A DNA stretch of 64,000 nucleotides from Paenirhodobacter ferrireducens (GTDB lineage: Bacteria; Pseudomonadota; Alphaproteobacteria; Rhodobacterales; Rhodobacteraceae). Made by a program: the position numbers and the translations under genes. Shown piece after piece: positions 54,540 through 63,596 of the stretch (position 1 is its first letter; the number at the start of each line of letters is the position of its first letter). A model generated the notes under the pieces. The model did not search any database and had not been told where the DNA came from. It saw only the letters and a program-made list of their open reading frames with translations. Where the stretch lies: the NCBI RefSeq assembly GCF_004022265.1, contig NZ_SAVB01000019.1, positions 1 through 64,000 on the forward strand. Reading direction: 5' to 3'.

Positions 54540-55798
54540 CAGGCGCGGACCTTGCCAATGATCAGGCTCGCATTGGTGCCACCAAAGCCGAAGCTGTTCG
54601 ACAGCGCCACGTCGATCTTGCGCTTCACCGCCACCTTCGGCGCCAGGTCGATCGTCGCCTCGGCGGCCGGGTTGTCAAGGTTCAGCGTCGGCGGCGCCAC
54701 CTGATCGCGGATCGCGAGGATGCAGAAGATCGCCTCGACCGCTCCCGCCGCGCCCAGAAGGTGCCCGATCGCCGATTTGGTCGAGCTCATCGTCGCCTGC
54801 GTCGCGGCATTGCCGAGGAAGCGCTCGACCGCCGCAAGCTCGATCGTGTCGGCCATCGTCGAGGTGCCATGCGCATTGATGTAGTCGATGTCACCCGGGC
54901 TGATGCCGGCGCGCGCCACTGCCGCCTTCATCGCGCGGAAACCGCCGTCGCCGTCCGAGGCCGGGGCAGTGATGTGATAGGCATCGCCCGACAGGCCATA
55001 GCCCAGCACCTCGGCATAGATCTTCGCGCCGCGCGCCTTCGCATGCTCGTATTCCTCGAGCACCACGACCCCCGCGCCTTCGCCCATGACGAAACCGTCG
55101 CGCTCCGCATCCCAGGGACGCGATGCCTTCACCGGGTCCTCGGCCGCGGTCGACAGCGCCTTGCAGGCGTTGAAGCCGGCAATGCCAATTTCCGAGATCG
55201 GATTTTCCGCGCCGCCCGCCAGCATGACATCGGCATCGCCGAGCATGATCAGCCGCGCCGCATCGCCGATCGCATGGGCGCCGGTCGCACAGGCGGTCAC
55301 CACCGAGTGGTTCGGGCCCTTGAAGCCGAAGCGGATCGACACCTGTCCCGAGGCAAGGTTGATCAGCGAGGCAGGGATGAAGAACGGGCTGACCCGCTTC
55401 GGCCCGCGCTCCTTGATCAGCACTGCGGTCTCGGCGATCGTCTGCAACCCGCCGATGCCCGAACCGATCATCACGCCGGTGCGCTCGCGGCTCTCCTCGT
55501 CCTCGGGCATCCAGCCCGAATCCTTCACCGCCTGCTCGGCGGCCGCCATCGCGTAAAGGATGAACTCGTCGACCTTGCGCTGGTCCTTCGGCTCCATCCA
55601 CTGATCCGGGTTGAAGGTGCCGTTGCTGCCGTCGCCGCGCGGAATCTCGCAGGCATATTTGGTCGTCACGTTGCTCGCGTCGAAGCGGGTGATCGGGCCG
55701 GCGCCCGACTGCCCGGCGATCAGCCGCGACCAGGTTTCCTCGACCCCGCAGGCCAGCGGCGTGACCAGACCCAGACCCGTGACGACAACGCGACGCAT
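54539..55798 (-). CDS. fabF: 3-oxoacyl-[acyl-carrier-protein] synthase II
   Basis: FabF condenses acyl-ACP with malonyl-ACP and elongates unsaturated and long chains. The 419-residue product has the catalytic C170 in VVTACATGAHA, the histidines in YINAHGTSTM and the K/H region around SAIGHLLGAAGA, and the FGFGGTNASLI end. MRRVVVTGLG at 55798 is the canonical start. It lies downstream of thpR and is coupled to mltG. Confidence 0.96.
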   Translation of the reverse strand: MRRVVVTGLGLVTPLACGVEETWSRLIAGQSGAGPITRFDASNVTTKYACEIPRGDGSNGTFNPDQWMEPKDQRKVDEFILYAMAAAEQAVKDSGWMPEDEESRERTGVMIGSGIGGLQTIAETAVLIKERGPKRVSPFFIPASLINLASGQVSIRFGFKGPNHSVVTACATGAHAIGDAARLIMLGDADVMLAGGAENPISEIGIAGFNACKALSTAAEDPVKASRPWDAERDGFVMGEGAGVVVLEEYEHAKARGAKIYAEVLGYGLSGDAYHITAPASDGDGGFRAMKAAVARAGISPGDIDYINAHGTSTMADTIELAAVERFLGNAATQATMSSTKSAIGHLLGAAGAVEAIFCILAIRDQVAPPTLNLDNPAAEATIDLAPKVAVKRKIDVALSNSFGFGGTNASLIIGKVRA

Positions 55799-55862
55799 GC
55801 TCGACCTCTCAGAGTAGTGCTCGTTCGCGTCCTGATACACGCGCAGGCGGAACCGCGCAACG

Positions 55863-56441
55863 TCAAGCACCGCCGCGGCGCGGCAAAGCGCCCGGGAAAT
55901 CGAGCGGATAGGCCGCAAGTTCCTCGTAGATCGGCCCCTCGGCGCGCAGGTGCGAGCGCATCATCGAGAAGCCCGTGACCTCGAAGGGATTGAGCGCCAG
56001 ATCGCCCCGCACCTGCAGAAAGCGGCCCAGCCGGCCGGCCTCCGGCGCGCCGAAGTCGCGCCCGAAGCGTGCCAGCGTCACATGCGCGCGAAAGCGGCGC
56101 CGCGGCAGCACCAGCCCCGCGGTCCGCGCCGCGCCCGTAACCGCGCGCACCAGCGCGTCAAGCCCGGGCTCGGGGCGCAGCCCCACGACCACCGCCTCCG
56201 GCCGCTCGGACGGACCGAAAACGCTGATCCCGGCCGGGGCGAGCCAGAACCCCGGCAGCCGGATCGCATCCAGCGCCGCATCAAGCTCGCCCGCCTGCAT
56301 CCGGTCAATCTCGCCCGCGAAGGCGAGCGTCAGGTGCAGGTTCTCCTCGGCGACGGTCCGGCCACAGCCCAGCTCGTCTTGCAGCGCACCAAGGCGCGCC
56401 GCCACCTCTTCGGGCAGCATGATCGCGACGAAGACCCGCAT
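55863..56441 (-). CDS. thpR: RNA 2',3'-cyclic phosphodiesterase (2H family)
   Basis: The 192-residue product is a 2H phosphoesterase with both HxT motifs: HLTL at 36-39 and HVTL at 120-123, separated by the usual distance, and MRVFVAIMLPEEV at the start. Such enzymes open or join 2'-5' RNA linkages in vitro. Its position between acpP and fabF is unexpected for function; a terminator lies between acpP and thpR, so it may be separately expressed. Confidence 0.92.
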   Translation of the reverse strand: MRVFVAIMLPEEVAARLGALQDELGCGRTVAEENLHLTLAFAGEIDRMQAGELDAALDAIRLPGFWLAPAGISVFGPSERPEAVVVGLRPEPGLDALVRAVTGAARTAGLVLPRRRFRAHVTLARFGRDFGAPEAGRLGRFLQVRGDLALNPFEVTGFSMMRSHLRAEGPIYEELAAYPLDFPGALPRRGGA

Positions 56442-56460
56442 CCCCCCTCCGGCAATGAAA

Positions 56461-56486
56461 AACGGCGCCCCGCAAAGGGCGCCGTT
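56461..56486 (-). terminator. Terminator of acpP
   Basis: A perfect 10-bp stem, AACGGCGCCC at 56461-56470 and GGGCGCCGTT at 56477-56486, followed on the minus strand by TTTCATT. Confidence 0.85.
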
Positions 56487-56508
56487 CAGGAAATTCTGTC
56501 CGGAAGGA

Positions 56509-56742
56509 TCAGACGGCTTCCGAGATGAATTTCACCGCGTCGCCAAAGGTCTGGATCGTTTCCGCGGCGTCGTCCGGGATCTCGATGCCGAACTCTTCCT
56601 CGAAGGCCATCACCAGCTCGACGGTGTCGAGGCTGTCAGCGCCCAGATCGTCGATGAACGAGGCGGTCTCGGTGACCTTGTCCTCTTCGACGCCCAGGTG
56701 TTCCACGACGATCTTCTTCACGCGATCAGCGATGTCGCTCAT
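56509..56742 (-). CDS. acpP: Acyl carrier protein
   Basis: AcpP carries growing acyl chains on phosphopantetheine. The 77-residue product has the prosthetic-group serine S37 in [18 protein letters not shown], the usual acidic helical structure and length. It lies between fabG and thpR, followed by its own terminator. Confidence 0.97.
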   Translation of the reverse strand: MSDIADRVKKIVVEHLGVEEDKVTETASFIDDLGADSLDTVELVMAFEEEFGIEIPDDAAETIQTFGDAVKFISEAV

Positions 56743-56914
56743 GTCTCTTCCTCAATTTGAGGGCCTTGGCCCGTCCCGTATTCCGTGCTCGCAAGAGCGG
56801 CTTGGCGCCCCCGGCCGGGGCTGAAAGCCCAGGGCAAAGGCCCTGACCTGTTCCCCCGCGCCTATAGCACAGTCATGCCCCAAGGCAAGCCGTTTCGCAA
56901 GCGCGGGCGGCGCG

Positions 56915-57652
56915 TCAGATCATCGCCATGCCGCCGTTGACGTGCAGCGTGGCCCCGGTGACATAGCCCGCTTCCGGACTTGCCAGATAAAGCACCGCAG
57001 CGGCGATTTCCTCGGCAGAGCCCATGCGCCCGGCCGGGATCTGGCCAAGAATCTTGCCCTTCTGCTCGTCGTTCAGCTTCTCGGTCATCGCCGTCGCGAT
57101 GAAGCCCGGGGCGACGCAGTTGACCGTGATGCCGCGGCTTGCAACCTCATAGGCAAGGCTCTTCGACATGCCGACAAGACCCGCCTTCGCGGCGGCATAG
57201 TTGCCCTGCCCGGGGTTGCCGGTCGCGCCGACGATCGACGAGACCGAGACAATCCGGCCCCAGCGGGCCTTCATCATGCCGCGCAGGCTGCCGCGCATCA
57301 GCCGGAAGGCCGAGGTCAGGTTAACGTCGAGCACCGACTGCCATTCCTCGTCCGACATCCGCATGAACAGGTTGTCGCGGGTGATGCCGGCGTTGTTCAC
57401 CAAGATGTCGAGCGAGCCCATCGCCGCGACCGCCGCCTTCGGCAGCGCCTCAACCGAGTCTGCATCCGACAGGTTCGCCGGGCAGACATAGGCGCCCTCG
57501 CCCAGCTCCGCGGCCAGCGCCTCGAGCGGTTCGACCCGCGTGCCCGACAGCGCGACCTTCGCCCCCGCGCCATGCAGCGCCTTCGCGATCGCCCCGCCAA
57601 TGCCACCCGAAGCGCCCGTCACCAGCGCCGATTTCCCCGTCAGATCAAACAT
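56915..57652 (-). CDS. fabG: 3-oxoacyl-[acyl-carrier-protein] reductase
   Basis: FabG reduces the 3-oxo group with NADPH in fatty-acid synthesis. The 245-residue product has the NADPH motif VTGASGGIGGA at about 11-21, NNAG at 86-89, the catalytic S139, Y152 and K156, and the FIATAMTEKL substrate loop. MFDLTGKSALVTG is a normal start. It precedes acpP by about 170 bases. Confidence 0.96.
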   Translation of the reverse strand: MFDLTGKSALVTGASGGIGGAIAKALHGAGAKVALSGTRVEPLEALAAELGEGAYVCPANLSDADSVEALPKAAVAAMGSLDILVNNAGITRDNLFMRMSDEEWQSVLDVNLTSAFRLMRGSLRGMMKARWGRIVSVSSIVGATGNPGQGNYAAAKAGLVGMSKSLAYEVASRGITVNCVAPGFIATAMTEKLNDEQKGKILGQIPAGRMGSAEEIAAAVLYLASPEAGYVTGATLHVNGGMAMI

Positions 57653-57825
57653 CGCTTTCCCCTCGGATTGCCGTCGCGTCTCCTTAGCAGCGTTCCGCCC
57701 GTCCCGCCAGCCGTCGCATCCGCGGCGCCGCTGCCATAAATTTGCCGCTTTTCGTCATCACCGTCCGCCGCATTGAAAAATGACTCCCCAATTGACGACC
57801 TCAGATTCACCAAATTGGCAAATCC

Positions 57826-58017
57826 ATGGCATTCATCACCCCGATCACCCGGCCGGATTCTCCGGGCACCTCCGTTTTCGACGGCATCTTCAGTCTCGGG
57901 GGCGGCCTTGCGCTGCTCACCCTCTCGGTGTTGCTGATCCTCGCCGCCGCCGTCCTGCGCGAATGGCATCATCCTGTCAACGAGCGGCGCGACCGGCCGC
58001 GCAGGCCGCTGTTCTGA
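57826..58017 (+). CDS. Small single-pass membrane protein, unknown
   Basis: The 63-codon frame reads MAFITPITRPDSPGTSVFDG, then a transmembrane helix (GGGLALLTLSVLLILAAAVL) and an arginine-rich cytoplasmic tail (EWHHPVNERRDRPRRPLF). This positive-inside design supports a real small membrane protein, but the ribosome-binding site is weak and no homologue is recognised. It lies on the strand opposite to fabG and fabD, in the gap between them, convergent with fabD. Confidence 0.5.
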   Translation: MAFITPITRPDSPGTSVFDGIFSLGGGLALLTLSVLLILAAAVLREWHHPVNERRDRPRRPLF

Positions 58018-58050
58018 CGGTCCGCCGCGTCAGATGACGCCGCCGGCATG

Positions 58051-58075
58051 AAAAAGGGGCGGTTCCCCGCCCCTT
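58051..58075 (-). terminator. Terminator of fabD
   Basis: GGGGCGG at 58056-58062 pairs with CCGCCCC at 58067-58073 around TTCC, and the minus strand continues TTTTTCAT. It lies just after the fabD stop. Confidence 0.85.
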
Positions 58076-58097
58076 CACGTCCCGATGCCGCCCGGGC

Positions 58098-59027
58098 TCA
58101 GCCCTTCAGCTTGGCGATGTCCTCGGGCGTGCCCACGGCCGCCTGCGTCGTCTCCTTGGCGATGCGCTTGATCATCCCCGACAGCGCCTTGCCGGCGCCG
58201 ATCTCCCAGAACTCGGTCACGCCCTGACCGACCATCCATTGCACGCTCTCGCGCCAGCGCACGGACCCCGTGACCTGCGCCACCAGAAGCTTGCGGATCT
58301 CCTCGGGGTCGGTGACGCCCTGAGCAACCACGTTCGCAACGACCGGCACCATGGGCGCCTTGATCTCGACGCCCGCCAGCGCCTCTGCCATGCGCTCGGC
58401 CGCGGGCTGCATCAGCGCACAATGGAAGGGGGCGGAAACCGGCAGCATCACCGCCCGCTTCGCGCCCTTCGCCTTGGCGATCTCGACCGCGCGCTCGACT
58501 GCGGCCTTCGCACCCGACACCACGACCTGCGCCGGGTCGTTGTCGTTCGCGGCCTGACAGACCTCGCCCTGTGCCGCCTCGGCGGCGACCGCCGTAGCGG
58601 TCTCGAAATCGAGGCCAAGAAGCGCCGCCATCGCGCCGACGCCCACCGGCACCGCCGATTGCATCGCCTCGCCGCGCACCCGCAGCAGTTTCGCCGTGTC
58701 GGTGATGCTCAGGCTGCCCGCCGCGCACAGCGCCGAATATTCGCCGAGACTGTGGCCCGCGACAAAGGCCGCATCGGTCACCGCGAAGCCCTCGGCCTCG
58801 AGCGCCCGCATCGCCGCCATCGAGGTCGCCATCAGCGCCGGCTGTGCATTCGCAGTCAGCGTCAGCGTCTCGATGTCGCCGTCCCAGATCAGCGCGCTCA
58901 GCTTCTCGCCCAGTGCCGCATCGACCTCGTCGAAGACTGCGGCCGCCGCCGGCCATGCCTCGGCCAGTGCCCGCCCCATGCCGATCGCCTGCGCGCCCTG
59001 CCCCGGGAAAACAAATGCTCGGCTCAT
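58098..59027 (-). CDS. fabD: Malonyl-CoA:ACP transacylase
   Basis: FabD loads malonyl groups onto ACP. The 309-residue product has FPGQGAQAIGMGRAL near the start, the catalytic serine S93 in GHSLGEYSALCA and the histidine in PVSAPFHCALM, with the C-terminal ITEFWEIGAGKALSG-like motif (GVTEFWEIGAGKALSGMI). Length is standard. It is the first fab gene here and is separated from fabG by a terminator and a small ORF. Confidence 0.96.
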   Translation of the reverse strand: MSRAFVFPGQGAQAIGMGRALAEAWPAAAAVFDEVDAALGEKLSALIWDGDIETLTLTANAQPALMATSMAAMRALEAEGFAVTDAAFVAGHSLGEYSALCAAGSLSITDTAKLLRVRGEAMQSAVPVGVGAMAALLGLDFETATAVAAEAAQGEVCQAANDNDPAQVVVSGAKAAVERAVEIAKAKGAKRAVMLPVSAPFHCALMQPAAERMAEALAGVEIKAPMVPVVANVVAQGVTDPEEIRKLLVAQVTGSVRWRESVQWMVGQGVTEFWEIGAGKALSGMIKRIAKETTQAAVGTPEDIAKLKG

Positions 59028-59177
59028 GCCATCCTCCGTGTCCGAATTTGCCCACCTCTAGCCCGGCCCTGCCGCCGGGGCAACTCCTGCGCACAGCGTC
59101 TGTGCAAAGCCCGGCGTGGCCGGCCGGGGCGCAAGCGACTATCCTGCGCCGGTCCCGAACAACGGCCCGAGGCTTCG

Positions 59178-60389
59178 ATGCTTTCCAATACCCCCACGTC
59201 CTACGGCACGCTTGCCCGCGCCTTCCACTGGCTCGTCGCGCTGCTGATCCTCAGTGCCATCGCGCTTGGCCTTTATGGTGAAAGCCTGCCGCGCAACGCC
59301 GAGACGATCGACACGCTGAAGACGCTCTATTCCGCGCACAAGACGATCGGCGTCGCGGCCTTCTTCACCGCGCTTGCCCGCATCCTCTGGGCGCTGGTCC
59401 AGCCCCGCCCGACGCCGCTGCACCCCGAGCGCCGGCTTGAAACCTTCGGCGCCGAGCTGGTGCACTGGGCGCTTTACGGCGCGATGCTGGTGATGCCGGC
59501 CTCGGGCTGGATCAGCCATGCCGCGCAGGCGGGCTTTGCGCCCATCCTGTGGCCCTTCGGCCAGACCCTGCCCTTCGTGCCGCAGTCGGATGCCGTCTCC
59601 CATGGCGCGGAAATCGTGCACAAGCTCTCGGCCCTGGTGCTCTATGCCGCCCTCGCGCTGCATGTGCTCGGTGCGCTGAAACATGTGGTGATTGACCGCG
59701 ATGCGACGCTGGCGCGGATGACGCGCGGCACTGCGGCGGGCCCGGGCAAGGCCGATCACTCGGCCCTCGCCCCGCTTCTCGCGGTGGTGATCTGGGCGGC
59801 GGTGATCTCCTTTGCGCTGCTGGTGCCGCTGCCCGACGAGGAGGGCGCCGCGCCCACCGCGGTCGCGACGGCCCCCGCCACCCCGTCTGCCGCCGCCCCG
59901 GCCAGCACCGCGGGCAACTGGCAGGTGACGCAGGGCACGCTCGGCTTCACCGTGAAGCAGATGGGCGCCGAGGTCAGCGGCAGCCTGCCGAACTGGACGG
60001 CCGACATCGCCTATGACGAGGCGACCGGCACGGGCACCGTCACCGTGACGATCGACACCACGACGCTGGTGCTCGGCTCGGTCAGCGATCAGGCGAAGGG
60101 CGCCGATTTCTTCGACACCGCCGCCCACCCGAGTGCCACCTTCACCGCCGCGATCGCCCGCACCGAGGGCACGGCCCATACCGCAACCGGCACCCTCACC
60201 CTGCGCGGCACCGAGGTGCCGGTGGTGCTGCCCTTCACCCTGACGATCGAGGGCGACACCGCGACGATGAGCGGCCAGACCACGCTCGACCGGCGCGCCT
60301 TCGGCATGGGCGCAAGCTATCCCGACGAGGCGACGGTGGGCTTCAACGTCGGCGTGCAGATCGCGCTGACCGCGACCCGCAAGGACTGA
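59178..60389 (+). CDS. Cytochrome b561-YceI fusion protein
   Basis: The 403-residue product joins a four-helix cytochrome b561 domain (about 1-190, with histidine ligands such as FHWLVALLI, YSAHKTIGV, ELVHWALYG and ALHVLGALKH) to a periplasmic YceI domain (about 245-403, from NWQVTQGTLGFTVKQMGAE to VGFNVGVQIALTA). A linker of alanine and proline follows a further helix. This architecture suggests electron transfer or redox-linked lipid binding at the membrane; the partner is unknown. The start ATG at 59178 gives MLSNTPTSYGTLARAFHW; the upstream open frame is not coding. Confidence 0.9.
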   Translation: MLSNTPTSYGTLARAFHWLVALLILSAIALGLYGESLPRNAETIDTLKTLYSAHKTIGVAAFFTALARILWALVQPRPTPLHPERRLETFGAELVHWALYGAMLVMPASGWISHAAQAGFAPILWPFGQTLPFVPQSDAVSHGAEIVHKLSALVLYAALALHVLGALKHVVIDRDATLARMTRGTAAGPGKADHSALAPLLAVVIWAAVISFALLVPLPDEEGAAPTAVATAPATPSAAAPASTAGNWQVTQGTLGFTVKQMGAEVSGSLPNWTADIAYDEATGTGTVTVTIDTTTLVLGSVSDQAKGADFFDTAAHPSATFTAAIARTEGTAHTATGTLTLRGTEVPVVLPFTLTIEGDTATMSGQTTLDRRAFGMGASYPDEATVGFNVGVQIALTATRKD

Positions 60390-60412
60390 GCGCCCCGCGC
60401 CATCCCGCACAC

Positions 60413-60441
60413 AAGGCCGGCGTGCCCACGCCGGCCTTTTT
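60413..60441. terminator. Bidirectional terminator between b561-YceI and the AraC gene
   Basis: A perfect 12-bp stem, AAGGCCGGCGTG at 60413-60424 and CACGCCGGCCTT at 60427-60438, with T runs on either side. It serves two convergent genes. Confidence 0.88.
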
Positions 60442-60448
60442 GCTGCAC

Positions 60449-61378
60449 TCAGCCCCGCCCCCGCCCAAGCAGCGCCGAGGGTGGCATGCCGAAGCGGCGC
60501 CGGAATGCGGTGGCAAAGCTTTCGGCCGAGAGGAACCCGGCCAGATGCGCCGCCGCGGCGACGCTCTCGCCCCGGCACAGCGCCTCATGCGCCCGGCACA
60601 GACGCAGTTCGCGAATGCGGGCGCGGGCCGGCACACCATGGGCACGATGAAACAGCCGCTGCGCCGAGGACAGGCTCATCGAGCCTGCCCGGGCGATCTC
60701 GGCCAGGTCCGGCACCGGCCCGGGCGTGAGCGCAAAGGTCTCCATCCGCGCCAGCCGCTCGGCCTCCTCGGGGCGCAACACCGTGCCGCGCGCCAGATGC
60801 TCGACACAGCGCGACAACAGCGCCAGCACCAGCGCCTCGCGTTCGAGCGCCGCCGGGCCGCCGCCGGCATCCAGCGCCACCAGCCGCGCGCCGAGCGCCG
60901 CCTCCTCGGGCGTCGCGGCGCGCGCGCCCTGCACCAGCTCCCGCCCGGCCAGCAGTGTCTCGCGGCCGATGCCGCGCGCCTCGAGCCAGTCCCAGCCGAC
61001 CGAGACGGTGATCTTGCGCAGCCGCTCGCCGCGGCGGGCGCGGCGCACGAAGGGCAAGGGCCGCGCCGTCGCCGAATGGACAAGCTGCACCGGCGCTCCG
61101 GGGGCCCGCGCCACCGCCATCGGCGCGCCGCCAATCGTCGCCGTCACCTGCCCGTCGAAGACAAGGTGCAGCACCAGCCCTGCAGGCCGCGTCACCCGGG
61201 TCTCGAAATCGGTCTCCGCGGTCGCATCAAGGCTGTGCGTCTCGGGCCCCGCAGGCAGCGCATGCGCCTCGCGCAGGCCGCGCAGCGCCACCCGATCATC
61301 GCGAATCGTGGCCCCGAAATCACGCCCGGCGCGGCGCACCGTCGCCGCGATCTCTCCCAGCCTGATCAGGTCCTGCAT
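60449..61378 (-). CDS. AraC-family transcriptional regulator
   Basis: The 309-residue product has a sensory N-terminal domain and two AraC helix-turn-helix motifs at the C-terminus (LAEIARAGSMSLSSAQRLFH and AAAAHLAGFLSAESFATAFR). The latter two-HTH form resembles PchR-type regulators, which bind siderophore-iron and activate the neighbouring receptor gene. The chosen start has GGAGG eight bases upstream; the open frame extends further without ribosome-binding support. It is divergent from the TonB receptor, spacing 139 bases, which supports a regulator-target pair. Confidence 0.88.
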   Translation of the reverse strand: MQDLIRLGEIAATVRRAGRDFGATIRDDRVALRGLREAHALPAGPETHSLDATAETDFETRVTRPAGLVLHLVFDGQVTATIGGAPMAVARAPGAPVQLVHSATARPLPFVRRARRGERLRKITVSVGWDWLEARGIGRETLLAGRELVQGARAATPEEAALGARLVALDAGGGPAALEREALVLALLSRCVEHLARGTVLRPEEAERLARMETFALTPGPVPDLAEIARAGSMSLSSAQRLFHRAHGVPARARIRELRLCRAHEALCRGESVAAAAHLAGFLSAESFATAFRRRFGMPPSALLGRGRG

Positions 61379-61517
61379 CGGCTCAGCCTCCGAAATTGAT
61401 CGTCCGCGCAAGACTTCTGGCTCTCTCGCGAAGGTTCGCCGATGGCGGAGCGGTCTCGTCGCGCCTAAAGGACTACTAAAATACTCAAGTTTCAAGAACC
61501 GAAGGGATGGCGAAACG

Positions 61518-63596
61518 ATGAAACGGCAGCTGCGCGTGGCGCTTCTGGTCTCGACGGCGCTTTGTGCGCCCCGGGCCTGGGCCGAGGACACCTATGCGCT
61601 CGAGGACATCACGGTCGAGGGGGCAAGCTATCAGACCGAGGGCAGCGACAGCTATCGCTCGGGCCTGATCTCGGTCGGCGAGAAGGCGACGATGACGCCG
61701 CGCGAGGTGCCGCAGTCGACCACGGTCATCACCCGCAAGCAGATCGAGGACGGCGGCTATACCGCGCTCGAGACCGCACTCGAGGACACCGCGGGCATCA
61801 TGGTGCTGAACAACGACGCCGGGCGCTCGTCGCTGTTCTCGCGCGGCTTCGAGTTCGACTATCTCTATTACGACGGTCTGCCGGCGCCGGTCAGCTCGAT
61901 CTACGGCACCCAGCCCGACCTGGCGATCATGGACCATGTCGAGATCCTGAAGGGCCCCTCGGGTCTCTTCATCGGCACCGGCTCGCCCGCGGGCTCGGTC
62001 AACATGCGGCTCAAGCAGGCGAACCGCACCGAGGCGGGCGGCTACGTCACCACCACCGTCGACGACAACGGCCATGCCCGGATCGAGGGCGACGTCGGCG
62101 GCAGGCTGAACGCCGCGGGCACGCTGCGCGGCCGCGCCGTGGTGGCCTATGCCCGGGGCGACGGCTTCGTCGACAAGCAGACGAACGGCGTCACCGATTA
62201 TTACGGCACCCTCGCCTGGGACGCGACGCCCGACACCACGGTGACGCTCTCGCTCAACCACATGGAGCGCGACATCGACCCGTTCAACGGGCTGCCGACC
62301 TATGCCGACGGCTCGCTGATCTGGATCGCCCCCTCGGCGACCACCGCGGCCGACTGGAACCATTTCGAGAATTCGGTCACCGACGCGATCGCCGCGGTCG
62401 AGCACCGGCTGGCGGGCGGCGGGCGGCTGAAGTTCAGCCTGCGCCAGTCGCACCAGACGGCCGACTTCAAATACGCCTATGCCGCGGGCACCGCCGACGC
62501 CGACAACGTGATCTCGCAGCTGGCCTGGATCTCGCGCAGGTTCAGCCAGGATTCGCTTGCCCTCGATGCCCATGCCGAACTGCCCTTCACCCTCGGCAGC
62601 TGGCAGGCGACGGCGATCCTCGGCGCCGACTACCAGAAGACGAATTCGACGCTCCATGCCGCCTCGGGGCGGATCACCGGCAGCTTCGATCTCGATGACT
62701 GGGATGTGTCCTCGGTTGCGAACCCCGGCGTGACCTACGGCACCCCGACCCGCACCGACACGATCAGCAAGGGCGTCTATGCCCAGATGCGGGTCAAGCC
62801 GGTCTCGGCGCTGACCCTGATCGGCGGCGCGCGCTTCTCGTGGTATGACAGCACCGTCACCACCGCGGGCGTGCCTGCGCGCACCCAGGTGAACAGCCAC
62901 CTCACCCCCTTCGCCGGCGCAACCTGGGACATCAGCCCCGACACCACGCTTTACGCCAGCTATTCCGAGATCTTCGCGCCGCAAAGCGTGACCGACGCCG
63001 CGGGCAAGCTTCTCGACCCGCTCGAGGGCAAGCAATACGAGATCGGGGTGAAATCGGAACTGGCCAGCGGCATCAACCTGTCGGCCGCGCTCTACCGGCT
63101 CGAACAGGTGAACCGGCCGATCGCCGTCACCGGCGAGACCTATTCCGTCGCCGGCGAGAAGGTCCGCGTGCAGGGCGTCGAGCTTGAAGCGGCGGGCGAG
63201 ATCGGGCGCAACCTGCATCTCTCGGGCGGCTACACCTATTCCGACACCGAATACCTGTCGGGCCCGAGCGAGGGCGAGGATTACTCGACCTATACCCCGG
63301 ATCACCTGTTCAAGATCGCGCTTGAATATGACGTGACCGAGGGCGCACTCGAGGGCTGGAGCTTCGGCACCCGGCTGCGCGCGATGTCGAGCTTCTCCTC
63401 GCGTGGGATCAAGGCGCCGGGCTATGGCGTCGTCGACGTCTCGGCGGCCCGGCAACTCCCGGGCAATGCGGAACTGCGGCTGAGCGTGTCGAACCTCTTC
63501 GACAAGGCCTATTACAGCCGCGTCGGCTCGACCACGGTGTTCAACTTCCGCGGCGAACCGCGCACCGTCTCGCTCGCGCTGACGAAGCGGTTCTGA
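61518..63596 (+). CDS. TonB-dependent siderophore receptor
   Basis: Outer-membrane receptor for uptake of an iron-siderophore, energised by TonB. The 692-residue product has a signal peptide (MKRQLRVALLVSTALCAPRAWA), then a plug domain with REVPQSTTVITRKQIEDGG, VEILKGPSGLFIGTGSPAG and a beta barrel ending with the aromatic RF (LALTKRF). GSPAGSVNMRLKQ and VELEAAGEIGRNLHLSGGYT are family segments. Which siderophore is bound cannot be read. The stop overlaps the start of the next gene (TGATG). The promoter region has an AT-rich patch with TAAAAT. Confidence 0.94.
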   Translation: MKRQLRVALLVSTALCAPRAWAEDTYALEDITVEGASYQTEGSDSYRSGLISVGEKATMTPREVPQSTTVITRKQIEDGGYTALETALEDTAGIMVLNNDAGRSSLFSRGFEFDYLYYDGLPAPVSSIYGTQPDLAIMDHVEILKGPSGLFIGTGSPAGSVNMRLKQANRTEAGGYVTTTVDDNGHARIEGDVGGRLNAAGTLRGRAVVAYARGDGFVDKQTNGVTDYYGTLAWDATPDTTVTLSLNHMERDIDPFNGLPTYADGSLIWIAPSATTAADWNHFENSVTDAIAAVEHRLAGGGRLKFSLRQSHQTADFKYAYAAGTADADNVISQLAWISRRFSQDSLALDAHAELPFTLGSWQATAILGADYQKTNSTLHAASGRITGSFDLDDWDVSSVANPGVTYGTPTRTDTISKGVYAQMRVKPVSALTLIGGARFSWYDSTVTTAGVPARTQVNSHLTPFAGATWDISPDTTLYASYSEIFAPQSVTDAAGKLLDPLEGKQYEIGVKSELASGINLSAALYRLEQVNRPIAVTGETYSVAGEKVRVQGVELEAAGEIGRNLHLSGGYTYSDTEYLSGPSEGEDYSTYTPDHLFKIALEYDVTEGALEGWSFGTRLRAMSSFSSRGIKAPGYGVVDVSAARQLPGNAELRLSVSNLFDKAYYSRVGSTTVFNFRGEPRTVSLALTKRF

